The notes below the pieces were generated by a model. It saw only the letters and a program-made list of their open reading frames with translations. It was not told where the DNA came from and did no database searches. Made by a program: the position numbers and the translations under genes. DNA of 64,000 nt from Micromonospora coxensis (GTDB taxonomy: Bacteria; Actinomycetota; Actinomycetes; Mycobacteriales; Micromonosporaceae), in the NCBI RefSeq assembly GCF_900090295.1, contig NZ_LT607753.1, positions 2,914,001 through 2,978,000 on the forward strand, written 5' to 3'. Shown here in pieces: positions 44,452 through 53,352 of the stretch (the stretch's first letter is position 1; every line of letters begins with the position of its first letter).

Positions 44452-45219
44452 TCAGCGGCCCTGGTTGGCGACCGCGGCGGCAGCCGCCTTGGCGGCCTCC
44501 GGGTCGAGGTACGTGCCGCCGAGCACCTGCGGGCGCAGGTTCGGGTCGAGGTCGTAGCGCAGCGGGATGCCGGTCGGGATGTTCAGCTTGGCGATCGCCT
44601 CGTCGCTGATCTGGTCGAGGTGCTTGACCAGGGCGCGCAGTGAGTTGCCGTGCGCGGCGACCAGCACCGTGCGACCGGCCAGGATGTCCGGCACGATCGA
44701 GTCGTACCAGTACGGCAGCATCCGCTCGACGACGTCCTTGAGGCACTCGGTACGCGGCATCAGCTCGGTCGGCAGCAGCGCGTACCGCGGGTCGCCGACC
44801 TGCGAGAACTCGTCGTCGTCGGCGATCGGCGGCGGCGGGGTGTCGTACGACCGGCGCCAGAGCATGAACTGCTCCTCGCCGTACTGCTCCAGGGTCTGCT
44901 TCTTGTTCTTGCCCTGCAGGGCGCCGTAGTGGCGCTCGTTGAGCCGCCACGACCGGCGCACCGCGATCCAGTGCCGGTCGGCGGCGTTCAGCGCCAGCTC
45001 GGCGGTGCGGATCGCGCGCCGCATCACGCTGGTGTGCACCACGTCCGGCAGCAGGCTGTGCTCGCGCAGCAGCTCGCCGCCGCGGCGTGCCTCCTTCTCG
45101 CCCTTCTCGGTCAGGTCGACGTCGACCCAGCCGGTGAAGAGGTTCTTGGCGTTCCAGTCGCTCTCGCCGTGCCGCAGCAGGACCAGCGTCCCGACGGTGG
45201 GCCCTTCGCTCGCAGTCAT
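44452..45219 (-). CDS. gpmA: 2,3-bisphosphoglycerate-dependent phosphoglycerate mutase
   Basis: Interconverts 3- and 2-phosphoglycerate in glycolysis. 255 residues. Phospho-acceptor His17 in [46 protein letters not shown]; and [17 protein letters not shown] with the second His. ATG 45219 is preceded by CAGGAT 7 nt upstream; an upstream open frame adds eight unlikely residues. Close to phoU-senX3-regX3, a synteny seen widely in actinobacteria. Confidence 0.96.
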   Translation of the reverse strand: MTASEGPTVGTLVLLRHGESDWNAKNLFTGWVDVDLTEKGEKEARRGGELLREHSLLPDVVHTSVMRRAIRTAELALNAADRHWIAVRRSWRLNERHYGALQGKNKKQTLEQYGEEQFMLWRRSYDTPPPPIADDDEFSQVGDPRYALLPTELMPRTECLKDVVERMLPYWYDSIVPDILAGRTVLVAAHGNSLRALVKHLDQISDEAIAKLNIPTGIPLRYDLDPNLRPQVLGGTYLDPEAAKAAAAAVANQGR

Positions 45220-45370
45220 GCCGATCATCCTGCCGCACGTCACCGGAGGACACGCGGTCAGTGGTCGTGACGACCACCACGTGGAAATTCCGGTGACCGG
45301 TGATTCGCCCGGACACTAGGTTGTAAGGCGCTGAACATAGGACGGTCATTACCTGAGCGGGGGCGCGGGC

Positions 45371-46681
45371 GTGCGGACGATGACGAGCTGGTTCCGGGAC
45401 ACGACGGGCGGGCTGCCGAGGACCTTCTGGTACCTCTGGACCGGCACCCTGATCAACCGGCTCGGCTCGTTCGTCCTGGTCTTCCTCGCCATCTACCTCA
45501 CCCAGGAGCGCGGCTTCTCCGCCGCCCAGGCCGGCCTGGTGCTGGGCCTCTGGGGCGTCGGCGGCGCGGTCGGCACCACCGTCGGGGGCACCCTCGCCGA
45601 CCGGTGGGGCCGCCGCCCCACCCTGCTCACCGCGCACCTCGGCGCGGCCGCCATGATGCTGGCGCTCGGCCTGGCCCGGCCGTTGTGGGCGGTGGCCGTG
45701 GGGGCGCTGCTGCTCGGCATGTTCGCCGAGGCGGCCCGCCCGGCATTCGGGGCCATGATGGTCGACGTGGTGCCGGCGGCCGACCGGCTGCGCGCCTTCT
45801 CCCTGAACTACTGGGCGATCAACCTGGGCTTCGCCTGCGCCGCCGTCCTCGCCGGCCTGGCCGCGCAGTCCAGCTACCTGCTGCTCTTCGTGGTCGACGC
45901 GATCACCACGCTGGTCACCGCGCTGATCATCTTCGCCAAGGTGGGCGAGACCCGCCGGGCCACCACCCCCGCCGCACCCAAGGGCGGCCCGGCCCCGGCC
46001 GGGGCGCTGCGGACCATCCTCACCGACCGGGTCTACCTGGGCTTCGTGGCGCTCAACCTGTTCGGCGCGCTGGTCTTCCTCCAGCACATCTCGATGCTGC
46101 CGATCGCGATGGGCGACTCCGGCCTGAGCCCCGCCACCTACGGCTCGGTGATCGCGCTCAACGGCGTGCTGATCGTGGTCGGTCAGCTCTTCGTGCCCCG
46201 GCTGATCAAGGGGCGGAGCCGGTCGCACGTGCTCGCCCTGGCCTCGCTGGTGATGGGCGTCGGCTTCGGCCTCACCGCGTTCGCCGAGGCGGCCTGGTTC
46301 TACGGGCTCACCGTGCTCATCTGGACCCTCGGCGAGATGCTCAACTCGCCGTCCAACGCCACCCTGATCGCCGAGCTCTCCCCCGCCGAGCTGCGCGGTC
46401 GCTACCAGGGCGTCTTCTCGCTCTCCTGGCAGGTGGCCGGCGCGGTGGCGCCGGTGGCCGGCGGCCTGGTCCGCGAGCACGCCGGCAACGCCACGCTCTG
46501 GGCCGCCTGCGCCGTGATCGGCGGGCTGATGGCGGTCGCCCACCTGGTCTCCGGCCCGGCCCGGGAGCGGCGCGCCGCCCAGCTCCGGCCGCCGGCCGAG
46601 CCGGTCACCCCGGTCACCGCCGTGCGACCGCCGGCCCCGCAGGCGGCCGAGGCCGCGGCGACCGCGCCGGCTCCCTCCTGA
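45371..46681 (+). CDS. MFS transporter (MdtH-like efflux family), copy 1
   Basis: A 436-residue 12-helix transporter. Starts with WFRDTTGGLPRTFWYLWTGTLINR, then motif A LADRWGRRPTLL after helix 2 and the second-half copy RLIKGRSRSHV. A cytosolic loop and a Pro/Ala-rich C-terminus of ~40 residues. Probably exports a small molecule; substrate unknown. Its GTG start has GCGGGGG upstream; ATG 45380 is possible. Paralogue of the gene at 46820. Confidence 0.88.
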   Translation: MRTMTSWFRDTTGGLPRTFWYLWTGTLINRLGSFVLVFLAIYLTQERGFSAAQAGLVLGLWGVGGAVGTTVGGTLADRWGRRPTLLTAHLGAAAMMLALGLARPLWAVAVGALLLGMFAEAARPAFGAMMVDVVPAADRLRAFSLNYWAINLGFACAAVLAGLAAQSSYLLLFVVDAITTLVTALIIFAKVGETRRATTPAAPKGGPAPAGALRTILTDRVYLGFVALNLFGALVFLQHISMLPIAMGDSGLSPATYGSVIALNGVLIVVGQLFVPRLIKGRSRSHVLALASLVMGVGFGLTAFAEAAWFYGLTVLIWTLGEMLNSPSNATLIAELSPAELRGRYQGVFSLSWQVAGAVAPVAGGLVREHAGNATLWAACAVIGGLMAVAHLVSGPARERRAAQLRPPAEPVTPVTAVRPPAPQAAEAAATAPAPS

Positions 46682-46759
46682 GTACGCGGACAGCCGCCCC
46701 GCCCCCGGCCACGCACCCGGGGCGCCGGCCCGGACGGTGACCGGGAACACGGTGGCGTA

Positions 46760-46790
46760 GCGCCCCCGGCCTCCCTACGGTCGGGGGCGC
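46760..46790 (+). terminator. Hairpin between the MFS genes
   Basis: GCGCCCCCG (46760-46768) pairs with CGGGGGCGC (46782-46790) across a 13-nt loop that holds TACGGT, a possible -10 for the second MFS gene. Confidence 0.5.
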
Positions 46791-46819
46791 AACTGTCAAC
46801 AAACTTGCCTGGAGGACGG

Positions 46820-48091
46820 GTGCGCGGCCTGCGGCGCTGGTGGGACGACACGGCCGGCGGGCTCCCCGCCGTCTTCTGGTACCTCTGGACCGGCCTGCTG
46901 GTGAACCGGGCCGGTGCCTTCGCGGTGCTCTTCCTGCCGCTCTGGCTGACCGAGGAACGGGGTGCCGGCGAGTCCCTCGCCGGCGCGGTGGTCGGGGCGT
47001 ACGGGGCGGGCGGGGCGGTCGGCGTCCTGCTCGCCGGGGTGCTGGCGGACCGTTGGGGACGGCGGGCCACCCTGCTCGCCGCCCACCTCGTCGCGGCCGG
47101 GCTGATGCTGGCGCTGGCGTTCAGCACGCACCTGGCGCTGATCGCCGTCCTCGCCGCGCTGGTCGGGATCGCGCACTCGATGCCGAGCCCGGCGTTCGTG
47201 GCGGCGATCGTGGACGTGGTGCCCGAGCACCGCCGCTCCCGCGCGTTCAACCTCCAGTTCTGGGCGTTCAACCTCGGCATGGCGGTGGCCTCGCTGCTCG
47301 CGGGGCTGCTGGCCGAGGCGAGCTTCGTGGCGCTCTTCCTGGTCGACGCCGCCGCGACCCTGGCCGCCGCCGTACTCATCGCCGGGAAGGTGCCGGAGAC
47401 CCTGCCCCGCGCCGCCGGCCCCCGCGCGACCCGGTCCGGTGGCGGGGATCCCGTCGCCGGCCGCCGGCCGGGACTGGCCACCGCGCTGACCGACGGCACC
47501 TTCCTGGTCTTCGTGGGGCTGACGTTCGTGCTGGCCGTGCTGACCATGCAGGCGTCGACGATCATGCCGCTGGCGATGCGCGCGGACGGCCTGGGCCCGT
47601 CGGCGTACGGGACGGTGGTGGCGCTGGGCGGCGCGCTGATCGTGGTGGGACAACTCTTCGTGCCCCGGTTGATCGACCGGCACCGCGCGCACCACGTGCT
47701 GGCGGTCTCCACCGGCCTGCTGGCGCTCGGCTTCGGGGCGCTGGCCTACGCCGACCTGCTGCCGGTCTACCTGCTCGCCGCGGTGGTCTGGACGGTCGGC
47801 TCGATGCTCGCCGCGCCGCCGAACGCGCAGATCAACGCCGACCTGGCCCCACCGGCGCTGCGGGCGCGCTACCAGTCGGTGTTCTACCTGACCTTCCCGG
47901 CGGCGTCCTTCGTCGCGCCGACGCTCGGCGGGGTGAGCCTGGAACACCTCGGGGAGCGGCACTGGCTGCTGGTGGGGGCGCTGGGACTGCTCGCCACCGC
48001 CGGTCACCTGCTCGCCGGGCCGTCCCGGGAGCGCCGGGTCGCGGCCCGCGCCGCCCGCCCGACCACCCCCGAACGGGCGCGGGTGGGCTGA
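46820..48091 (+). CDS. MFS transporter (MdtH-like efflux family), copy 2
   Basis: A 423-residue 12-helix transporter closely related to the gene before it: WWDDTAGGLPAVFWYLWTGLLVNR, motif A LADRWGRRATLL, and GGALIVVGQLFVPRLIDR at the centre. The two likely arose by tandem duplication and have since diverged. GTG 46820 has GGAGG 4 nt upstream. Followed by a hairpin at 48194. Confidence 0.88.
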   Translation: MRGLRRWWDDTAGGLPAVFWYLWTGLLVNRAGAFAVLFLPLWLTEERGAGESLAGAVVGAYGAGGAVGVLLAGVLADRWGRRATLLAAHLVAAGLMLALAFSTHLALIAVLAALVGIAHSMPSPAFVAAIVDVVPEHRRSRAFNLQFWAFNLGMAVASLLAGLLAEASFVALFLVDAAATLAAAVLIAGKVPETLPRAAGPRATRSGGGDPVAGRRPGLATALTDGTFLVFVGLTFVLAVLTMQASTIMPLAMRADGLGPSAYGTVVALGGALIVVGQLFVPRLIDRHRAHHVLAVSTGLLALGFGALAYADLLPVYLLAAVVWTVGSMLAAPPNAQINADLAPPALRARYQSVFYLTFPAASFVAPTLGGVSLEHLGERHWLLVGALGLLATAGHLLAGPSRERRVAARAARPTTPERARVG

Positions 48092-48193
48092 GGCGGCGTC
48101 TCCGGGCCGGACCGCTGCGGGGCGTTCACGGCGGCGGGCGCTGGCGTTGCGTGGCGGCGGAGGTGCCACCTGGCGGTGCGGGTCAACGGCGAA

Positions 48194-48225
48194 GCGCCCG
48201 CTCCGACCGGAGTCGGAACGGGCGC
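48194..48225 (+). terminator. Terminator after the second MFS gene
   Basis: 14-bp stem with one mismatch (48194-48207 with 48212-48225) and a 4-nt loop, about 100 nt after the stop. Confidence 0.65.
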
Positions 48226-48552
48226 TCGCACCGCTTGCCCGGCGGCGGCGGGCGACACTCACCCCCGTAAGCGTCGCCCGCTCGCGCCGCCGGTTCCACG
48301 GGTGGCACCGTCCCCCAACGATGTGCTCCACCCGTTTGGCGCCTCGCTCGGTGCACGGATCTGATCGATCCGCCGCTCCCCCGAACGATTCCGAGCGTGG
48401 CGCGGTGCAATAAAGTTAGTTCGCCCAGTTTCCGGATTCAACCTGGATCGCTGTCTCGCCCGTCACAACCACGGCGTCCGATCCGGTCGTCCCCTGCTCC
48501 GGGCCTCGGAGGTGGTCAACACGGCGTTCCCGTCGACCATTCCCGTAAACCC
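48226..48552. other. Gene-free stretch before the histone-like gene
   Basis: Between the terminator and the convergent gene at 48553 I see no plausible ORF. It holds a second inverted repeat (GGCGGC...GGGCGAC at 48241-48256 with GTCGCCC...GCCGCC at 48273-48291) and an AT-richer patch (AATAAAGTTAG near 48409). Confidence 0.45.
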
Positions 48553-49488
48553 TCAGGCGTCCTCCCGTTCGGGGGACTCGGTACGGAAGAAGTTGCTCTG
48601 CCGCCCGTCGCGCAACTGCTCCTGGTAGATCAGGTTCAGCCGCCGTGCGTCGAATGTCCGGAACCAGTCGTCCCAGGTGATCACCTGCACCCGGCTGCTC
48701 TCCCGGTAGCCCGGGATCTCGAAGGTGAGCACCCCCGGCCGGCCCTCGCGCTCGGTGCCCGCGATGGTGGCCGGCCTGGCGCCCCGGGCCCGCGCCCAGT
48801 TGCGGATCACGTCGTGGTTGGTGGTGACGAGGCTGCGGCCGGGACGCTCCGGACGGTCCGCCGGCGAGCTGATCAGCTGCGACGAGCGTACCGAGCGGGC
48901 GGTGGACCGGCCGGTGCGCGCACCCGCCGCCGGGGCCGCCGCCTTGCGGGCCGGGGCCGCCTTCGCGCGCGCCGGAGCCGCCTTCGCGCGCGCCGGAGCC
49001 GCCTTGGCCCGGGTCGTGGTCGACTTCGCCGCCTTCGCGGGCGCGGCCTTCGCCCCGGTCGCCGCCCGGGTGGTCGTCGACCGCCGGGCCGCCGCCGTGG
49101 TGGTCTTCCGGGGCGCCGCCGCCTTGCGGGCCGGCGCCGGGGCGGCCTTCGCCCGGGTCGCCTTCCGGGCGCCCGTCGTCCTCGCCGCCGCGGCCTTCTT
49201 CGTGGCGGTCTTCCTCGCCGGGGCGCGACCGGCCGGGCCGGTGCCGCGCCGGGCCGCCCCGCCGCCCTCGGCCCGCAGGGTCCGCGCCAGCGTCTTCACC
49301 AGCTCGGGCTTGCGCAGCGCGGAGATGCCCGCGACGCCGCGCCGCCGCAGCTGCCCACGGATGTCGTCCACCTTCATCCGGGAGATCTCCGACTCGGAGA
49401 TCCCGGGCGTGTTCGGGGTCCGGTTGCCCGCCCGACGTTTCGTCCCGGTCGCCGTTGCGCCGCGACCTGAGCTGTTCCGCTGAGCCAT
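48553..49488 (-). CDS. Histone H1-like protein with N-terminal Rho-N/SAP-like domain
   Basis: A 311-residue probable nucleoid protein. Residues ~30-70: Rho-N/SAP-like (KVDDIRGQLRRRGVAGI; LRKPELVKTLARTL). Residues ~75-205: Lys/Ala/Pro/Arg-rich tail with AKAAPAR repeats, like eukaryotic H1 or the tails of mycobacterial HU. Residues ~215-311: a conserved globular unit (TTNHDVIRNWARARGARPAT; WDDWFRTFDARRLNLIYQEQ) found as a stand-alone domain in many bacteria. ATG 49488 has GAGGAG 6 nt upstream. Likely binds DNA or RNA; no experiment known to me. Confidence 0.8.
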   Translation of the reverse strand: MAQRNSSGRGATATGTKRRAGNRTPNTPGISESEISRMKVDDIRGQLRRRGVAGISALRKPELVKTLARTLRAEGGGAARRGTGPAGRAPARKTATKKAAAARTTGARKATRAKAAPAPARKAAAPRKTTTAAARRSTTTRAATGAKAAPAKAAKSTTTRAKAAPARAKAAPARAKAAPARKAAAPAAGARTGRSTARSVRSSQLISSPADRPERPGRSLVTTNHDVIRNWARARGARPATIAGTEREGRPGVLTFEIPGYRESSRVQVITWDDWFRTFDARRLNLIYQEQLRDGRQSNFFRTESPEREDA

Positions 49489-49563
49489 GACACGCTCCTC
49501 GACAGTCCGTCTCGGCCTGCGGCGGGTCCCACAACGCCGCACCGCAGCGGTGCGGCATACCCG

Positions 49564-50079
49564 TCAGGACCGGTCCGAACCTCCGGAGGACGGTTCGAAG
49601 AGGTGGGCGAAGGCGGCGAGGTTCGCGGTCGACTCGCCCCGCTTGACCCGCCACTCCCACTCGCGCCGGATCGAACTGCCGAAGCCGATCTCCAGCATCG
49701 TGTCGAAGGACTCGTCGGAGTAGGTCAACACGGCGCCGAGCAGCCGGTCCAGCTCGTCGGCGTCGATGCCGGCCGGGTTGACCCGTCCGGTCAGGTAGAC
49801 GTCGCCGACCGCGTCGATCGAGAAGGAGACCCCGTACATCCGGGCGTTGCGTTGCAGCAGCCAGGCCCAGAGCTCCTCGCGGCGCTCGTCGGGCTGGCGC
49901 ATCACGAACGCCTCGATCCGCAGCGCGTGCTCGCCGACGATCAGGTTGCAGATCGTCTTGAGCTTGTGGGTGCCCGGCAGGGTCACCGCGTACGAGTGCT
50001 CACCGGTCGACTCCCAGTCCAGCTCCCGCTCGGTGCAGACGGACTCGATCAGGGCGGCCAGCTCGCTCTTCGCGCTCAT
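49564..50079 (-). CDS. YbjN domain-containing protein
   Basis: A 171-residue protein of the YbjN superfamily, related to type III secretion chaperones in fold, role unclear (stress or motility regulation in enterics). Core: KTICNLIVGEHALRIEAFVMR and NARMYGVSFSIDAVGDVYLTG. ATG 50079 has TAGAGT 7 nt upstream (leaderless). It lies between mshA and the histone-like gene, all on the minus strand; YbjN next to mshA is common in actinobacteria. Confidence 0.9.
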   Translation of the reverse strand: MSAKSELAALIESVCTERELDWESTGEHSYAVTLPGTHKLKTICNLIVGEHALRIEAFVMRQPDERREELWAWLLQRNARMYGVSFSIDAVGDVYLTGRVNPAGIDADELDRLLGAVLTYSDESFDTMLEIGFGSSIRREWEWRVKRGESTANLAAFAHLFEPSSGGSDRS

Positions 50080-50136
50080 CGCACCCACTCTACGGGCGGC
50101 CCGGCACCCGCACCGGACGGCGACGGGTGGCCCGGG

Positions 50137-51501
50137 TCACCACGAACAGGACAGCGCCGCGTCCCCGGCGAGCTGGACCGACAGCCGGTCCCGGTGCTCC
50201 GCGATCGCCTCCCCGTAGACGCCGAGCAGGCCGGAGACGGTCCGCTCCCAGGAGAAGTTCCGCGCGTGCCGGGCCGCGCCGACGGCCAGCCGGTCCCGTC
50301 GACCCCGGTCCGGCAGCAGGTGGGCGAGGGTACGCGCCCACTCGTCCGGGTCGTGCCCGTCGACCAGCACCCCGCTGGCCCCGTCCCGCACGGCGGTGAC
50401 CAGGCCACCGACGGCGGCGGCCACCACCGGGGTGCCGCAGGCCTGCGCCTCCAGCGCCACCAGCCCGAACGACTCGTTGTACGACGGCACCGCGACCAGG
50501 TCGGCGGCGCGGTACAGCGCGGGCAGGTCCGCGCCGGTCTGCGGGGGCAGGAACCGCACCCGGTCGGCGATGCCGAGCGAGGCGGCCAGCTCGATCAGCG
50601 CGGTGGGGCGCTCCAACCCGCTGCCGCTCGGCCCGCCGCAGATCACCACGGTCAACTCGTCGGCGAGCGCGGGATCGTGCCGGCGCAGCGCGGCGACCGC
50701 GCGGATCAGCACGTCGGGGGCCTTGAGCGGCTGGATCCGGCCGACGAACGCCACCACGTACCCCTGGGTGGGCAGCCCGAGCCGGCGGCGGGCCGCGACG
50801 GCGGTGGCGTGCCGGTCGCCGAGGGCCGGCCGGAACCGGTCCAGGTCGACGCCGGGCTCGACCACGGCGACCCGGGCCGGGTCGGCGTCGTACCGGCCGA
50901 TCAGGTCATGGGCCTCGACGCGGGTGTTGGCGACCAGCCGGTCGGCCTCGGCCACCACCTGCTCCTCGCCGATCACCCGGGCCTTCGGCTCCGGCCGGTC
51001 ACCGGCGGCGAGCTGGGCGTTCTTGACCTTGGCGAGGGTGTGCGCGGTGTGCACCAGGGGCACTCCCCAGCGCTCCTTGGCCAGCCAGCCGACCTGGCCG
51101 GAGAGCCAGTAGTGCGAGTGGATCAGGTCGTAGTGGCCGGGGGCGCGGGCCGCCTCGGCGCGCAGCACGCCGGCGGTGAAGGCGCAGAGCTGGCCGGGCA
51201 GCTCCTCCTTGGTCAGCCCCTCCAGCGGTCCGGCGGTGACGTGCCGGACGTGCACGCCGGGGGCCATCTCGACCACCGGGGGCAGGTCACCGGAGGTGGC
51301 GCGGGTGAAGATCTCCACCTCGACGTCGGCCTCGGCGAGCCGTCGGGCGACCTCCAGGATGTAGACGTTCATCCCACCGGCGTCGCCGGTGCCGGGCTGG
51401 TGCAGCGGGGAGGTGTGCACGGAGACCGTGGCGATCCGGCGGGGACGGGGCCACGGCAGGGCACCGCGCTGACGACCGACACCGGTGTGCAACTCCGCCA
51501 C
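50137..51501 (-). CDS. mshA: D-inositol-3-phosphate glycosyltransferase (mycothiol synthesis)
   Basis: First step of mycothiol synthesis: transfers GlcNAc from UDP-GlcNAc to inositol 3-phosphate. 454 residues, GT4 fold: [56 protein letters not shown], and [19 protein letters not shown] with the nucleotide-binding Glu. GTG 51501 has AGAGGGAG 5 nt upstream and is preferred over GTG 51519. Confidence 0.96.
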   Translation of the reverse strand: MAELHTGVGRQRGALPWPRPRRIATVSVHTSPLHQPGTGDAGGMNVYILEVARRLAEADVEVEIFTRATSGDLPPVVEMAPGVHVRHVTAGPLEGLTKEELPGQLCAFTAGVLRAEAARAPGHYDLIHSHYWLSGQVGWLAKERWGVPLVHTAHTLAKVKNAQLAAGDRPEPKARVIGEEQVVAEADRLVANTRVEAHDLIGRYDADPARVAVVEPGVDLDRFRPALGDRHATAVAARRRLGLPTQGYVVAFVGRIQPLKAPDVLIRAVAALRRHDPALADELTVVICGGPSGSGLERPTALIELAASLGIADRVRFLPPQTGADLPALYRAADLVAVPSYNESFGLVALEAQACGTPVVAAAVGGLVTAVRDGASGVLVDGHDPDEWARTLAHLLPDRGRRDRLAVGAARHARNFSWERTVSGLLGVYGEAIAEHRDRLSVQLAGDAALSCSW

Positions 51502-51682
51502 GTCCGCTCCCTCTGTCACGGTTGATGCCGTCCCGCACGACCGGCGCTTCTCGGTCAACCTCCACGCCGGATGTCATCTTCCCGATTGCGCAGTGGACAT
51601 GCTCTTTCGCGGGGGCCGGGGGTGACGGACCTCATCGACGGGCCACCGTCGCCCCCCTCGGCGGCCGGGTGACAATGGCCGG

Positions 51683-52450
51683 ATGACCTCAGTCGCGATC
51701 GTCACCGGGGCGTCCAGCGGGATCGGCGCGGCCACCGCCCGCCGGCTGGCCGCCGAGGGCTTCCACGTGCTGGCCGCCGCGCGGCGTACCGACCGGCTGG
51801 CCGGGCTGGTCGCCGAGATCGAGGCGGCCGGCGGCACGGCCACCGCCGTGGGCTGCGACGTCACCTCCGGCGAGTCGGTCGCCGGGCTGGCCGCCGCGGC
51901 CTCCGCCGCGCCCGGTCCGGTCACCCTGCTGGTGAACAACGCCGGTGGCGCGCGCGGGCTGGACCCGGTGGAGTCCGGCTCGGTGGGCGACTGGCAGTGG
52001 ATGTACGACGTGAACGTGCTCGGCACGCTCCGGGTCACCCAGGCTCTGCTGCCCGCCCTGGAGGCGTCCGGCGCCGGCACCATCGTCATCGTCTCCTCCA
52101 CCGCCGGTTTCACCGTCTACGAGGGCGGGGGCGGCTACACCGCGGCGAAGCACGCGCAGACCGCCGTGGCCGGGACGCTCCGGCTGGAGCTGTGCGGGCG
52201 GCCGGTCCGGGTGGTCGAGATCGATCCGGGCATGGTGAGGACGGACGAGTTCGGCCTGGTCCGCTTCGACGGCGACGCCGACAAGGCGGCCGCGACGTAC
52301 GCGGGGGTCGCCGAGCCGCTGGTCGCCGAGGACGTCGCCGACTGCATCGCCTGGTGCGCCACCCGGCCGCACCACGTCAACGTGGACCGCCTCGTCGTCC
52401 GCCCGCTGGCCCAGGCCGCCCAGCACAAGGTGCACCGGGTCGGCCCGTGA
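51683..52450 (+). CDS. Short-chain dehydrogenase/reductase
   Basis: A 255-residue classical SDR: cofactor loop TGASSGIG (residues 8-15), NNAGG, catalytic Ser in VSSTAGF, and YTAAK (Tyr and Lys). Similar to YdfG/serine-dehydrogenase types; substrate unknown. Start ATG has GACAAT 6 nt upstream. Upstream is divergent mshA; the methyltransferase follows, with a repeat element between. Confidence 0.93.
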   Translation: MTSVAIVTGASSGIGAATARRLAAEGFHVLAAARRTDRLAGLVAEIEAAGGTATAVGCDVTSGESVAGLAAAASAAPGPVTLLVNNAGGARGLDPVESGSVGDWQWMYDVNVLGTLRVTQALLPALEASGAGTIVIVSSTAGFTVYEGGGGYTAAKHAQTAVAGTLRLELCGRPVRVVEIDPGMVRTDEFGLVRFDGDADKAAATYAGVAEPLVAEDVADCIAWCATRPHHVNVDRLVVRPLAQAAQHKVHRVGP

Positions 52451-52484
52451 AGCGCGAGGGGTGAGCCGGGACGTGCGGGCCCCG
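52447..52484 (+). repeat. Dispersed intergenic repeat, copy B (degenerate)
   Basis: GTGAAGCGCGAGGGGTGAGC followed by a GTGCGGGCCCCGG-like part, aligned with copy A at 58714. Both copies start on the stop codon of the upstream gene. Confidence 0.5.
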
Positions 52485-53315
52485 GGGACGGATCCGGTGG
52501 GCCCGGGGCGGCGACCCGGCACAGGGGCCGTACCTGCCCGGCCGCTCGGCGTCGTCACCCGGGGCACGACCAACCCCAACCGGCTGCGGCGGGTGGACAA
52601 CTGGATCGTCGAGAACTGCGGCGACCTGCTGCGCGCGGCCGGTGACCCGCTGGTGGTCGACCTCGGCTACGGCGCCACCCCGGTCACCGCCGTGGAGCTG
52701 CGCGCCCGGCTGGCCGCCGGGGTCCGCCCCGACGTGCGGGTGGTCGGGCTGGAGATCGATCCGGTACGCGTCGCCGCCGCCGCGCCCGCCGCCGACCCGC
52801 CGTGGCTGACCTTCGCCCGGGGCGGCTTCGAGCTGGCCGGGCTGCGTCCCGCCGTGGTCCGGGCGTTCAACGTGCTGCGCCAGTACGACGAGAGCGAGGT
52901 CGCCGACGCCTGGCGTACGGTCACCGACCGGCTGGCCCCCGGCGGGGTGCTGGTGGAGGGGACCTGCGACGAACTGGGCCGGCTCGGTGGCTGGGTGCTG
53001 GTGGACGCCGAGGGCCCCCGGACGCTCACCCTGGCCGCGAAGCTCACCACCCTGGAGAGTCCGGCCGCCCTCGCCGAACGTCTGCCGAAGGCCCTGATCC
53101 ACCGCAACGTCCCCGGCGAGCGGATCCACGACCTGCTCCGCGCGCTCGACGACGCCTGGCGCTCGGCGGCCGGCTACGCCCCGTTCGGCCCCCGCCAGCG
53201 CTGGCTACGGGCGGTGAGTGCGGTCCGGGCGGCGGGCTGGCCGGTCCTCGGCCGCCCGCGCCACTGGCGCCACGGCCACCTCACCCTCCCCTGGCCCGCC
53301 GTCTCCCCCCGCTGA
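52461..53315 (+). CDS. SAM-dependent methyltransferase-like protein
   Basis: About 284 residues with a Rossmann methyltransferase core: LVVDLGYGATPVTAVEL (SAM loop), VRVVGLEIDPVRV, FNVLRQYDESEVADAW and LAPGGVLVEGTCDE. Substrate unknown. The true start is in doubt: GTG 52461 lies in the repeat element and lacks a proper ribosome site; GTG 52497 has GGGGACGG in front. The conserved part starts near residue 32 (TRGTTNPNRLRRVDNW), so the first ~12-30 residues may not be translated. Confidence 0.8.
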   Translation: MSRDVRAPGTDPVGPGRRPGTGAVPARPLGVVTRGTTNPNRLRRVDNWIVENCGDLLRAAGDPLVVDLGYGATPVTAVELRARLAAGVRPDVRVVGLEIDPVRVAAAAPAADPPWLTFARGGFELAGLRPAVVRAFNVLRQYDESEVADAWRTVTDRLAPGGVLVEGTCDELGRLGGWVLVDAEGPRTLTLAAKLTTLESPAALAERLPKALIHRNVPGERIHDLLRALDDAWRSAAGYAPFGPRQRWLRAVSAVRAAGWPVLGRPRHWRHGHLTLPWPAVSPR

Positions 53316-53352
53316 CCCCACCCGGTCCCGCCCTCCGGAGTCCCGCCGGGGG

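Noticed and set aside
48416..49660. A 414-codon minus-strand frame covering the histone-like gene in another phase
   Set aside because: Gly/Arg-rich shadow of the Lys/Ala repeat; no start site or motif.
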